Assembly: GCF_900078705.1 (NCBI RefSeq)
Contig: NZ_FKIF01000003.1
Span: 186,001 to 250,000 of the forward strand
Reading direction: 5' to 3'
DNA from: Bordetella ansorpii
GTDB taxonomy: Bacteria; Pseudomonadota; Gammaproteobacteria; Burkholderiales; Burkholderiaceae_B
DNA length: 64,000 nucleotides
Both the position numbers and the translations under genes were made by a program. The first letter of the stretch is position 1; each line of letters begins with the position of its first letter. Under the pieces are notes generated by a model. That model was not told the DNA's origin. It saw only the letters and a list, made by a program, of their open reading frames with translations, and ran no database searches. Of this stretch, positions 17,380 through 25,715 are shown piece after piece.

Positions 17380-17715
17380 ATGATCACCCGTAAATGGATG
17401 GCCGCGGCCGTGATCGGCGCCGGTGTGGCGGTGACCGCGCCGGCCGTCGCGGCGGACGGCAAAGGCGACAAGCAATCCGTCGGCGAATACGTGACGGACG
17501 CCACGATCAGCACCAAGGTGCGCGCGGCGTTCGTGGCGGACAAGGCGTTGAGCGCCCTGGATATCGCCGTGGAAACCAATGATGGTGTCGTGAACCTGAC
17601 GGGCAGCGTCGCCACCAGCGAGCAGGTCAACCATGCGGCTGACGTGACCCGCGGTGTCGACGGCGTCAAGCAGGTCAAGAACGACATCAAGGTGGACCCG
17701 GGCAAGGCCAAGTAA
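17380..17715 (+). CDS. Periplasmic BON-domain protein (OsmY-like)
   Basis: 111 aa. The signal peptide MITRKWMAAAVIGAGVAVTA is cleaved near AVAA-DGK. One BON domain follows (SVGEYVTDATISTKVRAAF through GVVNLTGSVATSEQ to VDGVKQVKNDI). BON domains bind envelope surfaces or phospholipids, and OsmY-type proteins protect under osmotic stress. E. coli OsmY has two BON domains, this has one. Third gene of the stress operon, 15 bases after DUF1328. Confidence 0.9.
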   Translation: MITRKWMAAAVIGAGVAVTAPAVAADGKGDKQSVGEYVTDATISTKVRAAFVADKALSALDIAVETNDGVVNLTGSVATSEQVNHAADVTRGVDGVKQVKNDIKVDPGKAK

Positions 17716-17737
17716 GGCCTTCACGTCGTCTCCAGCG

Positions 17738-17807
17738 ACGCCCCTGAACGGGCCTTCGATACCCGGACCACGGTCTGGATTCGAGGGCCGGTCCAGGGGC
17801 GTTTTCC
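17738..17807 (+). terminator. Long rho-independent terminator of the stress operon
   Basis: Outer arms ACGCCCCTG (17738-17746) and CAGGGGCGT (17794-17802) enclose further complementary stretches (GGCCTTCGAT / ATTCGAGGGCC), followed by TTTTCC. It begins 22 bases after the BON stop. Confidence 0.7.
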
Positions 17808-18004
17808 ATGGAGCGGGCGTGCCGATCCGGCCGCCGGCCGTGGCCGCCCCCGTGCAGGCGCGACGCGCGCGCTTCCGCCCCGGCGGCGCGCCATGACCTG
17901 GAACGGCATCGAAACGGTTGAAGGTGCTGGACCGGCGCCCCGAACGCCTGGCTGAAGTCCGGGACGCCTGGGGCACGCCTACCGCACGGGCAAAGCCCTG
18001 GCGT

Positions 18005-18871
18005 TCACACCGTCACCTCGCCCCGCCCCAGCGGAATCACCCGGCCGCCGACCTTGATCTTGCCGTCCTCGGTCACGTCCAGGTAAAGCGTGCTGGGCCG
18101 TCCCACCTGCTCGCCCTGGCTGACCACCAGCCTAGCCGGCAGCTCGCGGCCTTGGCTCAGCAGCCAGCCCCCCAGGTTGGCGCAGGCCGATCCCGTGGCG
18201 GGATCCTCGACCACGCCGCCGCCCGGCTTGACGAAGAAATGCCGCGCCAGCACGGTCTGGCGGCCATCGGCCGCCGGGTCGCCGAAAGCGAACACATAAG
18301 CGGTGCGGCGTCCCAGGCTGTTCGTCGGCCAGTCGGCGCGCCCGGCATCCGGCATGGCGCGGCGCACGGCGTCGAAACTCTTCAGCGGCACCAGCATCTG
18401 GTCGTTACCCGTGTCCACGCGCATCGGTTCATCCAGCAGATCGTCCGCCGACAGGCCCAGCAAAGCCGCCACCTCGGCCGCCGGCGCGGACACGCGCGAG
18501 GTACGCGGCGCGCCGTCGGTGGGGGCGGTCAGGGTCCAGAGATTGCCTTGCGCCACCACGGGCACCAGCCCCGCCTTCACTTCCAGCGTCACGGCATCGC
18601 CGGCGCGCTGCACCTGGCTGACCACGTGCGCCGTGCCCAGCGTGGGGTGGCCGGCAAAGCGCATCTCGTAGCCCGGCGTGAAGATCCGCACCCGCGCATG
18701 CGCCGCGTCGCACGGCAGCATGAAGGTGGTTTCGGACAGGTTGAACTGCAAGGCCAGGCTCTGCATCAGCGCGTCGTCCATGCCGCGCGCATCCTCGAAG
18801 ACGCACAGGGGGTTGCCGCCAAAAGTGCTTTCAGCGAACACGTTGACAAGGTGATAGGTATAGGACGGCAT
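18005..18871 (-). CDS. PhzF family isomerase-like protein
   Basis: 288 aa with the two-lobed PhzF/diaminopimelate-epimerase fold: VNVFAESTFGGNPLCVF, then FNLSETTFM with the catalytic-type Glu, MRFAGHPTLGTAH, and EDPATGSACANLGGWL. The full length and conserved Glu, GHPT and DPATGSA suggest a competent enzyme. PhzF itself isomerises DHHA in phenazine synthesis, but there are no phenazine genes here, so the substrate is unknown. It is monocistronic, reading in the same direction as ftrABCD but separated by the 19045-19068 hairpin. Confidence 0.9.
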   Translation of the reverse strand: MPSYTYHLVNVFAESTFGGNPLCVFEDARGMDDALMQSLALQFNLSETTFMLPCDAAHARVRIFTPGYEMRFAGHPTLGTAHVVSQVQRAGDAVTLEVKAGLVPVVAQGNLWTLTAPTDGAPRTSRVSAPAAEVAALLGLSADDLLDEPMRVDTGNDQMLVPLKSFDAVRRAMPDAGRADWPTNSLGRRTAYVFAFGDPAADGRQTVLARHFFVKPGGGVVEDPATGSACANLGGWLLSQGRELPARLVVSQGEQVGRPSTLYLDVTEDGKIKVGGRVIPLGRGEVTV

Positions 18872-19044
18872 GCGAGGGCTCCGGAGCGGGACGAATGCCC
18901 GACACCTTAGCGCATCTCTGTTCCGGTCCGCGCGGGTTCAACTGTGCTGGTCGAACCGCCCGCCCAGCGGGATCGTGGGGCACATGCCAGGCAGGATCGC
19001 CCAGGCTCGCACCCCGTCTGCCATGGCATGCGCCGCGCATGGCG

Positions 19045-19068
19045 CGGCCCGCCGCCAGAGGCGGGCCG
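19045..19068 (-). terminator. Hairpin after ftrD
   Basis: CGGCCCGCC (19045-19053) pairs perfectly with GGCGGGCCG (19060-19068), nine bases past the ftrD stop. There is no T tract, so termination efficiency is uncertain. Confidence 0.45.
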
Positions 19069-19076
19069 TGGCGACA

Positions 19077-20456
19077 TCACCAGAGCGCGAAGAACAGCAC
19101 CCAGGCCCAGCAGAACGGCGCGATCCCGGCGGCGAAAGCCACCCAGGCAGCCGCCCGGCGCGCCAGGCCCGCCGGGCGCCGCGCCAGCACGCGCCAGCCC
19201 AGCCGCAGCGACCACAGCACCGCCAGGGCCAGCAGCGTGAAGCGCACGGGCGCGACCCAATGCGTGCCCATGCCTTCATGCTGCAGCAGCGTGATGGTGG
19301 TGGCCGACAGGCCCAGGAACACACCGATGCCGGCCGACGGGATCAGCGCCTGCGCCAGCTTGTGCACGCCGCCGAAGCGCGTGGCCGACTCCTTCAACGG
19401 GGCCAGCCGGTCGGCCAGCCACAGCGACAGGAACGACGCGCCGCCGATCACGGCCGCGGCGCCCACGCAGAACACCAGGATGGCGCTGCCGTCCAGCCAG
19501 GAAAAGCTGTCGTTGGCCTCGGGATAGTGCGTGAGGATGTACCAGGGCGCGTTGTCCATCAGCGGCCACAGGATGTCGCGCTCGACCAGCCAGGTCGCCA
19601 CCGCCTGCTTCAGCGTGACGTACCAGGGACTGGCGCTCCAGAGGAACGCGCCCATGGCCACGCCCATCATGCCGAAGCAGATCAGCAGGGTCTGCCAGGG
19701 ATCGCCATCGGCCACCTGCACGATCTCTTCCTCGGGCGAACGCGGCGTCAGCGCGATGGCGCCGCGGTAGCCGCTGCAGCGGCCGCAGACGTGGCAGTCG
19801 CCCGCGCCCTTCATGTGGCGCAGCGGCACCAGCGGCGCGCAGTTCACGGGCTCGATGCGGATGACCGGATGGCGCCACGCCTCTTCGTTCACCTTGAAAT
19901 GCCAGGGCGCCAGCTTGGCCAGCAGCGTGAACACGCCGTTGACCGGGCACAGGTACTTGCACCAGACGCGCTTGCTGCGGCCGTAGCGCCAGCCGACGAT
20001 CATCGCGGCCACGGTCGAGCCGCCCAGCACGGCGAGCACCGCCAGCGGATACTGGTAGACGCTGACCAACTGTCCATAGACGGTGGTGATGACGAAGGCC
20101 ATGAACGGCCAGCCGCCCCAGCGCATCCACTTGGGAATGGCATGGCCCTGCCCGCGCTCGCTGGCCCACTCGGTCAGCATGCCCTCGGGACAGAGCCAGC
20201 CGCACCAGGCGCGGCCCAGGATGGGCATCGACACCAGCACGAACGGCCACCAGACCCCCCAGAAGGCGAACTGCGCGACCACCGTCAGATTGTTGAAGAC
20301 CGACGCCGCGTTGTCCGGCAGCGGCAACATCGGCGGCACGATCAACAGGAAGGCGTAGATCACGACAATGCCCCATTGCAGCCTGCGCAGCAAAGGGGCG
20401 TGGTCGCGGAGGAAGTCGGCGATGCGGACGGTTGCCCGTCCGAGTACGGCAGCCAT
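19077..20456 (-). CDS. ftrD: FtrD, membrane polyferredoxin of the ferrous-iron transporter
   Basis: 459 aa, multi-span inner-membrane protein with cysteine motifs of the NapH/NosR type: GRAWCGWLCPEG, VWCKYLCPVNG and DCHVCGRCSG. In Bordetella FtrABCD this subunit is thought to accept electrons when FtrB oxidises Fe(II), so that Fe(III) can pass through FtrC. Last gene of the operon, starting 47 bases after the ftrC stop. Additional hydrophobic helices lie in the C-terminal half. Assignment rests on order and composition of all four genes. Confidence 0.9.
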   Translation of the reverse strand: MAAVLGRATVRIADFLRDHAPLLRRLQWGIVVIYAFLLIVPPMLPLPDNAASVFNNLTVVAQFAFWGVWWPFVLVSMPILGRAWCGWLCPEGMLTEWASERGQGHAIPKWMRWGGWPFMAFVITTVYGQLVSVYQYPLAVLAVLGGSTVAAMIVGWRYGRSKRVWCKYLCPVNGVFTLLAKLAPWHFKVNEEAWRHPVIRIEPVNCAPLVPLRHMKGAGDCHVCGRCSGYRGAIALTPRSPEEEIVQVADGDPWQTLLICFGMMGVAMGAFLWSASPWYVTLKQAVATWLVERDILWPLMDNAPWYILTHYPEANDSFSWLDGSAILVFCVGAAAVIGGASFLSLWLADRLAPLKESATRFGGVHKLAQALIPSAGIGVFLGLSATTITLLQHEGMGTHWVAPVRFTLLALAVLWSLRLGWRVLARRPAGLARRAAAWVAFAAGIAPFCWAWVLFFALW

Positions 20457-20503
20457 GTATTCAAACCTTGCGCGCCCAGGGGCGCGCGTTCAAGCCGTGA
20501 AGT

Positions 20504-21349
20504 TCATTGCACCGCCGGGCGGGCCGATGCACCGGCCGCCTGGCGGCCGGCGCGGCGCAACAGCGCCCACACCACCACCCAGTAGGCCAGCCAGAACAGG
20601 ACGGAAACCAGCGCGGGATAGGCACGATAACCTGCGAAGTCGGCCAGGACCTTGCCGATGCCGCTGCTGTCGTCCAGCAACCAGGAACTGTCCCAGATCG
20701 GATCGACGACAGGCGGCACCACGCCCAGCGAGATCAGGCGGTCCAGGCCACCGATCAAGAGCGCGCCAGCCAGCAGCAGCAACAGGATCTCGGTCACCTT
20801 GAAGAAACGCCGCCAGGTGATCAGCTTGCCGCCCAGTTGCAGCAGCCAGAACGTCAGGAAGGCGATGCCCAGGCCGGCCAAGCCGGCCAGCGCCAGCATC
20901 CAGGGCGACTCGCCCTGCGCCGCCGACACCGTGCCGTACAGGAACACGACCGTCTCGCTGCCTTCGCGCGCCACGGCGATCATCACCAGCACCAGCAGGC
21001 CCCACCAGTTGTCCTGGGCCACGGACTGGCGCGCGCCGCCTTCCAGTTCGCCCTTCAGCGTGCGGCCGTGCCGTTTCATCCACACGACCATCTGCACCAC
21101 CAGCGCGCACGCCACCAGCGACATGCCGCTCATGAACCATTCCTGCCCCTCGTCGCTGAGCCAGGACGACACGCCCAGCAGCACCAGCGCCAGGGCCAGG
21201 GCCAATCCCAGGCCGGCGGCCACGCCCCCCCACAGATAGGGCATGCCGCGGCGGCCTTCGGGCGAGGCCCGCAGCCATGAATAGAGGATGCCCACCACGA
21301 GCAATGCCTCGACGCTTTCGCGCCATACGATGAAGAGAACCTGTTCCAT
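20504..21349 (-). CDS. ftrC: FtrC, FTR1-family iron permease
   Basis: 281 aa, about seven transmembrane segments. Two REXXE motifs that define iron permeases are present: RESVE at residues 10-14 and REGSE near the middle. It transports iron across the inner membrane together with FtrA, FtrB and FtrD. It begins 24 bases after the ftrB stop. The protein lacks the long periplasmic N-domain found in some bacterial EfeU/Ftr1 fusions, which agrees with a separate FtrA and FtrB. Confidence 0.93.
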   Translation of the reverse strand: MEQVLFIVWRESVEALLVVGILYSWLRASPEGRRGMPYLWGGVAAGLGLALALALVLLGVSSWLSDEGQEWFMSGMSLVACALVVQMVVWMKRHGRTLKGELEGGARQSVAQDNWWGLLVLVMIAVAREGSETVVFLYGTVSAAQGESPWMLALAGLAGLGIAFLTFWLLQLGGKLITWRRFFKVTEILLLLLAGALLIGGLDRLISLGVVPPVVDPIWDSSWLLDDSSGIGKVLADFAGYRAYPALVSVLFWLAYWVVVWALLRRAGRQAAGASARPAVQ

Positions 21350-21373
21350 GTTCCGTGCCGCCCTGTATTCGCG

Positions 21374-21697
21374 CTACTCGGGCTTGACCACCAGCGTGCC
21401 GCGCACCTGCTGGTGGAAATCGTCGAAGAAGGGATACTCGCCGGGACGCGAGATGGTGATCACCACGAAGGACTTGACCCCGGGGCCCAGCACTTTTTCC
21501 TTGCGCAGCGGAAGGCTCTCGAACTCGACCGGCTCGTTGCTTTCGTTGATCAGTTCGATCTTGAAACGGCCCGCCGGCACTTCGAGCCGCGCGGGCTCGA
21601 ACGTGCCATCGGGCTTGAACGTCAGCGTGAAGGTCGGCATGTCGGCGGCGGCGGCCGCCGACCACGCGAGCAGCACGGCGGCCAGCAGCCAGCGCAT
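21374..21697 (-). CDS. ftrB: FtrB, periplasmic cupredoxin
   Basis: 107 aa: signal peptide MRWLLAAVLLAWSAAAAA, then a small cupredoxin-like beta sandwich (FEPARLEVPAGRFKIELINE, RPGEYPFFDDFHQQVRG). In the Ftr system it is proposed to oxidise ferrous iron. The classical Cys-His blue-copper loop is reduced: the C-terminal part has FFDDFHQQ with His but no Cys, as is common in EfeO-type cupredoxins. Start ATG 21697 overlaps the ftrA stop (TGATG), indicating translational coupling. Confidence 0.9.
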   Translation of the reverse strand: MRWLLAAVLLAWSAAAAADMPTFTLTFKPDGTFEPARLEVPAGRFKIELINESNEPVEFESLPLRKEKVLGPGVKSFVVITISRPGEYPFFDDFHQQVRGTLVVKPE

Positions 21698-22233
21698 CAG
21701 TAGCCGCCCTTCTTGCCGGTGCCGGCGTAGACGAAGTCGTACTCCAGGTCGAACGCGGCGGGGAACGGCGCGACACCGGTTTCCTTGTCGGTATGGCGGC
21801 CGAAATGGCTCATCCCATCCGCGCCCGGCGGCAGGATCGTGTACTTCAGGTGGTATTTGCCCGGGCCTTCCAGCTTGACGTTGTCGCCGTAGTGCGGACC
21901 GTCGTTGGCCACCATGGGCATGAACGTGCCCTTGATGACGTTGGCGCTGCCGGCCTTCTGGATCTCGAATTTGACCGTCAGGTACGGAACCCATTCGCCC
22001 TCGGGAAAACCGCTTTTGTTGTCAGCGGTGGCATGGATGTCGGCCTCGAGGTGCACGTCCGAATCCTTGGCGGCGCGCATCATGCCCGGCGGGTCCATTT
22101 CGATCGGCTGCAGGTAGACCGCGCCGATTTCCATGCCGCCCTTCTGGACCGGCTTGCCGATGGGATATTCAGCCGCTTGGGCGGCGACCGAAAGACCCAG
22201 GCCCATAGCCAGCGCCATGGCGTGCTTGATCAT
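21697..22233 (-). CDS. ftrA: FtrA, periplasmic P19-type iron-binding protein
   Basis: 178 aa from ATG 22233, with GGAAG about 8 bases upstream; a longer frame to 22269 has no such site. Signal peptide MIKHAMALAMGLGLSVAAQA is cleaved before AEYPIGKP. The mature part is a P19/Tp34-like beta sandwich with the Met/His metal ligands typical of the family (YLQPIEMDPPGM, HLEADIHAT, GPHYGDN, HFGRHTDKETG). It captures Fe(II) for the FtrBCD membrane complex. First gene of the operon, directly behind the Fur-like dyad. Confidence 0.92.
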   Translation of the reverse strand: MIKHAMALAMGLGLSVAAQAAEYPIGKPVQKGGMEIGAVYLQPIEMDPPGMMRAAKDSDVHLEADIHATADNKSGFPEGEWVPYLTVKFEIQKAGSANVIKGTFMPMVANDGPHYGDNVKLEGPGKYHLKYTILPPGADGMSHFGRHTDKETGVAPFPAAFDLEYDFVYAGTGKKGGY

Positions 22234-22291
22234 CAGTACTTCCTTCAGTTCCGACGCGCCCCGGAGCACGTCGCGCAGTTTTTAAACAAGA

Positions 22292-22309
22292 ACCATTTTC
22301 AATAATGGT
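22292..22309 (-). promoter_or_regulatory. Fur-like box upstream of ftrA
   Basis: An A/T-rich dyad ACCATT-TTCAAT-AATGGT in otherwise G+C-rich DNA, about 60 bases before the ftrA start. Bordetella ftrABCD is reported to be Fur- and iron-regulated, which supports this reading; the match to the canonical 19-mer is only partial. Confidence 0.5.
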
Positions 22310-22350
22310 ACCGCGTTGAACTGACGTTTCACTGAATCGTCATGCATGCT

Positions 22351-22384
22351 GCCGCTGGGGACGCATGCGTTCCCCGTGGGCGGC
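22351..22384 (-). terminator. Strong hairpin after phaR
   Basis: Nested dyad: GCCGC/GCGGC outside, GGGG/CCCC inside, with a palindromic core ACGCATGCGT. It starts 3 bases beyond the phaR stop on the minus strand. It has no clear T tract, and separates phaR from ftrABCD. Confidence 0.5.
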
Positions 22385-22387
22385 TTC

Positions 22388-22951
22388 TTACTTGCGGCCG
22401 CCCGGCGTGCCGCCCGGCGGGAACGGGAAGGTGGAGAACATGGCGCGGGTCTGATCCTGCATCTGATCCTGCATCTGCACGAACAGGTTCTTGCTCTGGT
22501 CGATGTAGTTGTTCATCATGTTCTGCAGCATCGGCGTCTGCACGTTCATGAACTGCGCCCAGGCCTCGGGGCCGAACTGGCTGCCGTACAGGCCCTTGGA
22601 CTGCTCGGCCATGCGCTGCTGGATGTCCATGAAGGCCTGGATGTTCTTCTCCAGGTACGAACCCATGATGCCCTGCATGGCGTGGCCGTAGAAACGGATG
22701 ATCTGCGACAGCATGGTCGACGAGAACATCGGCATGCCGCCGCTCTCCTCTTCCAGGATGATCTGCAGCAGGATGCTGCGCGTCAGATCCTCGCTGCTCT
22801 TGGCGTCGATGACCTGGAATTCCTCGTTCGCAAGCACCAGCTGCTTCACGTCGGCCAGCGTGATGTACGTGCTGGTCTGCGTGTCGTACAGGCGGCGGTT
22901 CGGATACTTCTTGATCAGGCGCACCGTGGCGCCGTTCTGTGCTTGCGTCAT
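22388..22951 (-). CDS. phaR: PhaR, polyhydroxyalkanoate synthesis repressor
   Basis: 187 aa. The N-terminal DNA-binding PHB_acc_N domain is unmistakable (VRLIKKYPNRRLYDTQTSTY, ITLADVKQLVL), followed by PHB_acc domains (ILLQIILEEESGG, FYGHAMQGIMGSYLEKN) and a Met/Gln-rich C-terminal helix with a DQMQDQMQ repeat. PhaR binds PHB granules, and when free represses phasin and its own gene. Located 116 bases downstream of phbB in the same direction, the standard phaC-phbB-phaR order of Burkholderiales. Confidence 0.96.
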   Translation of the reverse strand: MTQAQNGATVRLIKKYPNRRLYDTQTSTYITLADVKQLVLANEEFQVIDAKSSEDLTRSILLQIILEEESGGMPMFSSTMLSQIIRFYGHAMQGIMGSYLEKNIQAFMDIQQRMAEQSKGLYGSQFGPEAWAQFMNVQTPMLQNMMNNYIDQSKNLFVQMQDQMQDQTRAMFSTFPFPPGGTPGGRK

Positions 22952-23067
22952 GACTGTCCCCGAGATCGGGTGATCTCTTCTAATCGCGTTGGTTGTCAGT
23001 GTACCGCCGGGCTACCGCCCTCCTCGAACGGCGCCCGCGGGCGTGATCGAAGCGGCGGCGACCGCGC

Positions 23068-23805
23068 TCAACCCATGTGCAGGCCGCCGTTGAGCGAGAA
23101 GTCGGCGCCGGTGGCGAAGCCGGATTCGTCGGAAGCCAGCCAGGACGTCATCGAGGCGATTTCCTCGGGCGTGCCCAGGCGGCGCACCGGAATGGTGGCG
23201 ACGATCTTCTCCAGCACGTCGGGGCGGATGGCGCGGACCATGTCGGTGCCGATGTAGCCCGGCGAAATGGTGTTGACGGTGACGCCCTTGCTGGCCACTT
23301 CCTGCGCCAGCGCCATGGTGAAGCCGTGGATGCCGGCCTTGGCGGTGGAGTAGTTCGTCTGCCCGAACTGGCCCTTCTGGCCGTTGACCGAACTGATGTT
23401 GATGATGCGGCCCCACTGCCGGTCGACCATGCCGTCCAGCACCTGCTTGGTGACGTTGAACAGGCTGTTGAGGTTGGTGTCGATGACGGTGCGCCAGTCG
23501 TCCACGGACATCTTGCGGAACAGGCCGTCACGCGTGATGCCGGCATTGTTCACCAGCACCTCGACCGGACCGAGCGCCTGCACGACGCGCTCGAAGGCTT
23601 CCTTGGTGGAGTCCCAGTCGGCCACGTTGCCGACCGAGGCGTGGAAGGTGTAGCCCTGCGCCGCCTGCTCGTCCAGCCATTGCTGGTAATTGCGGCTGGG
23701 GCCGCAACCCGCCACGACCGTGAAACCGTCCTTGGCCAGGCGCTGGCAGATGGCCGTCCCGATGCCGCCCATCCCGCCAGTCACGTATGCAATCTTGCCG
23801 CTCAT
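23068..23805 (-). CDS. phbB: Acetoacetyl-CoA reductase
   Basis: 245 aa from ATG 23805 with GGAGGA upstream. Short-chain dehydrogenase: NADP-binding TGGMGGIGTAI, NNAGITRDGLF, and catalytic Ser and Tyr-x3-Lys in INISSVNGQKGQFGQTNYST-AKAG. Reduces acetoacetyl-CoA to (R)-3-hydroxybutyryl-CoA, the PhaC substrate. It lies 66 bases downstream of phaC. The thiolase gene phaA is not in this operon, unlike in Cupriavidus phaCAB. Confidence 0.95.
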   Translation of the reverse strand: MSGKIAYVTGGMGGIGTAICQRLAKDGFTVVAGCGPSRNYQQWLDEQAAQGYTFHASVGNVADWDSTKEAFERVVQALGPVEVLVNNAGITRDGLFRKMSVDDWRTVIDTNLNSLFNVTKQVLDGMVDRQWGRIINISSVNGQKGQFGQTNYSTAKAGIHGFTMALAQEVASKGVTVNTISPGYIGTDMVRAIRPDVLEKIVATIPVRRLGTPEEIASMTSWLASDESGFATGADFSLNGGLHMG

Positions 23806-23871
23806 GGGAAATCCTCCGTTGTGCCCCACACGTTTCTATGCCGATACCTGGTTCGCCGCCGCGGCGGACGA

Positions 23872-25497
23872 TCAGACGGCTCTGACTTTCACGTACCTGC
23901 CCGGCGCCGGCTCGATCGGCCTGTGCCGGGCGTTACCCAGTTTGCTGCGGGCGCGCACCTGCGGACCCGCTTGCGTGCCCAGCCATTGCGCCCAGTCGGT
24001 CCACCAACTGCCGGGATGCTCGACCGCCTCGGCCAGCCAGGCATTCGGGTCGCCCGGCAGGGCCGCGCCGTCGGCGCCCACCCAGTAGCTGCGTTTCTTG
24101 CGCGCCGGCGGGTTGACCACGCCGGCGATGTGCCCCGATGCCCCCAGCACGAATCGCTTGGGTCCGCGCAGCAATTGCGTGGACGCGTACGCGGACGTCC
24201 AGGGCACGATGTGGTCCTCGCGCGAGCCGAACAGATAGGCCGGCAGGTCGAGGCGCGTCAGGTCCAGCGGGACGCCGCGGGCCTGCGTGCGTCCCGCCAC
24301 CTTGAGATTGTTCTCCAGGTACATATTTCGGAAGTACCACGCGAAGAACGGCCCCGGCAGGTTCGTGCTGTCGGCGTTCCAGAACAGCAGGTCGAACGGG
24401 GGCGGCGTCTGTCCCTTCAGGTAGTTGCCCACCACGTAGTTCCAGACCAGCTCGTTGGGCCGCAGGAACGAGAACGTGGTGGCCAGGTCGCGCGCGGGCA
24501 TCAGTCCGCCACGGCCCAGTTGATGGTCGCGCAGCAGCGCATGGCCTTCGTCGACGAAGACCTTGAGCACGCCGGTGTCGTGGAAATCGAGCAGCGAGGT
24601 CAGCAGCGTGAGCGAGGCGGCCGGATGCTCGCCGCGCGCATGCGCCAGCGCCAGCGCCGAGGCCAGCATGGTGCCGCCCACGCAGAAGCCCAGGGCATTG
24701 ACCTGCGGCTGGCCGGTGACGTCGGCCGCCACGGCCAGCGCCTGCAGCACGGCCTCGTCGAGGTAGTCGTCCCAGGTGGCGGTATCGACGCCGTCGTTGT
24801 CGGCCGGCACCGGATTGCGCCACGACACGATGAACACCGTGTGCCCCTGCTCGACCGCATGGCGCACGAAGGAGTTCCCGGGCTGCAGGTCGAGGATGTA
24901 GTACTTGTTGATGTTCGGCGGCACCACGACCAGCGGACGCTGGTGGACGGTGCCGGTGGTGGGCGCGTACTGGATCAGCTGCATCAGCCGGTTCTCGTAC
25001 ACGACCTGGCCCGGCGTGGTGGCGACGTTCACGCCGATCTCGAACTGGGTCTCGTCGGTCTGGCTGATGCGGCCGCGCTGCAGGTCGTTCAGCAGGTTCG
25101 ACATGCCGGCGGTGAGCGCCTTGCCGGCCGTCTCGACGATCGATTGCTGCGCGTCGGGATTGAAGGCCAGGAAGTTGGCGGGCGACAGCGCGTCGACCCA
25201 CTGCATGATGGAGAAGCGCAGGCGTTCGCGCACCGGCTCGCTGACCTGGGCGGCGTCGACCATGCGGGTCATGGCGCGCGCGGACAGCAGGTAGGCATGC
25301 GCGATGAGCGCGTGCTGGGCATTGGTCATCCATGCCGCGCTGGCGAAACGGCGGTCGGACGGAGCCGGGAGCGCGCCACGCTTGGCGTCTTCGCACAAAC
25401 GCAGCCAGTCACGCGAGAAGTCGGCTTGGATCTCGGCCAGGGCATCCGGCGCCACGCTCACCGGAACGGGCCATGTAGCGGAAAGATGAGCGGTCAC
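23872..25497 (-). CDS. phaC: Class I poly(3-hydroxyalkanoate) synthase
   Basis: 541 aa. N-terminal PhaC_N region followed by the alpha/beta-hydrolase domain with lipase-like box GFCVGG (Cys272), the later Asp in FGSREDHIVPW and the His in GASGHIAGV, completing the Cys-Asp-His triad. Polymerises (R)-3-hydroxyacyl-CoA on granule surfaces. Full-length for class I and without a PhaE partner. First gene of phaC-phbB-phaR. Confidence 0.95.
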   Translation of the reverse strand: MTAHLSATWPVPVSVAPDALAEIQADFSRDWLRLCEDAKRGALPAPSDRRFASAAWMTNAQHALIAHAYLLSARAMTRMVDAAQVSEPVRERLRFSIMQWVDALSPANFLAFNPDAQQSIVETAGKALTAGMSNLLNDLQRGRISQTDETQFEIGVNVATTPGQVVYENRLMQLIQYAPTTGTVHQRPLVVVPPNINKYYILDLQPGNSFVRHAVEQGHTVFIVSWRNPVPADNDGVDTATWDDYLDEAVLQALAVAADVTGQPQVNALGFCVGGTMLASALALAHARGEHPAASLTLLTSLLDFHDTGVLKVFVDEGHALLRDHQLGRGGLMPARDLATTFSFLRPNELVWNYVVGNYLKGQTPPPFDLLFWNADSTNLPGPFFAWYFRNMYLENNLKVAGRTQARGVPLDLTRLDLPAYLFGSREDHIVPWTSAYASTQLLRGPKRFVLGASGHIAGVVNPPARKKRSYWVGADGAALPGDPNAWLAEAVEHPGSWWTDWAQWLGTQAGPQVRARSKLGNARHRPIEPAPGRYVKVRAV

Positions 25498-25530
25498 TGC
25501 GACACCTTGTTATCGGAACTGCGCGAGACG

Positions 25531-25559
25531 ATGGTGAATGGCGCACCAAACACTGTCAA
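25531..25559 (-). promoter_or_regulatory. Putative phaC promoter
   Basis: On the minus strand a perfect TTGACA (25554-25559) is followed by 17 bases and CACCAT (25531-25536). The -10 is poor (3 of 6), but position and -35 are good, 34 bases before the phaC start codon. The rest of 25498-25715 shows no gene. Confidence 0.4.
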
Positions 25560-25715
25560 TGCGGGAATACAACAAGGATACGGGGAATGGCGCGAGGATT
25601 CATGCTGCAGCGCAGTATGGCGGCATCGGCGCGGCCCGCACATGCCGCCCGCGCGAGCCTTGTTCACGGCAACCGTGCGAGTCAGGGTCAGGTCGGGGCG
25701 CCCTCGGCGGACGGC

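Noticed and set aside
22441-22471. Tandem repeat encoding DQMQDQMQ at the end of phaR, considered as a regulatory repeat
   Set aside because: Simple coding repeat in the flexible tail of PhaR, common in the family.
25600-25640. CTGCAGCGCAG as a PhaR-binding site upstream of phaC
   Set aside because: Only a weak resemblance to reported TGC-rich PhaR sites, and it is upstream of the proposed promoter; not enough support.
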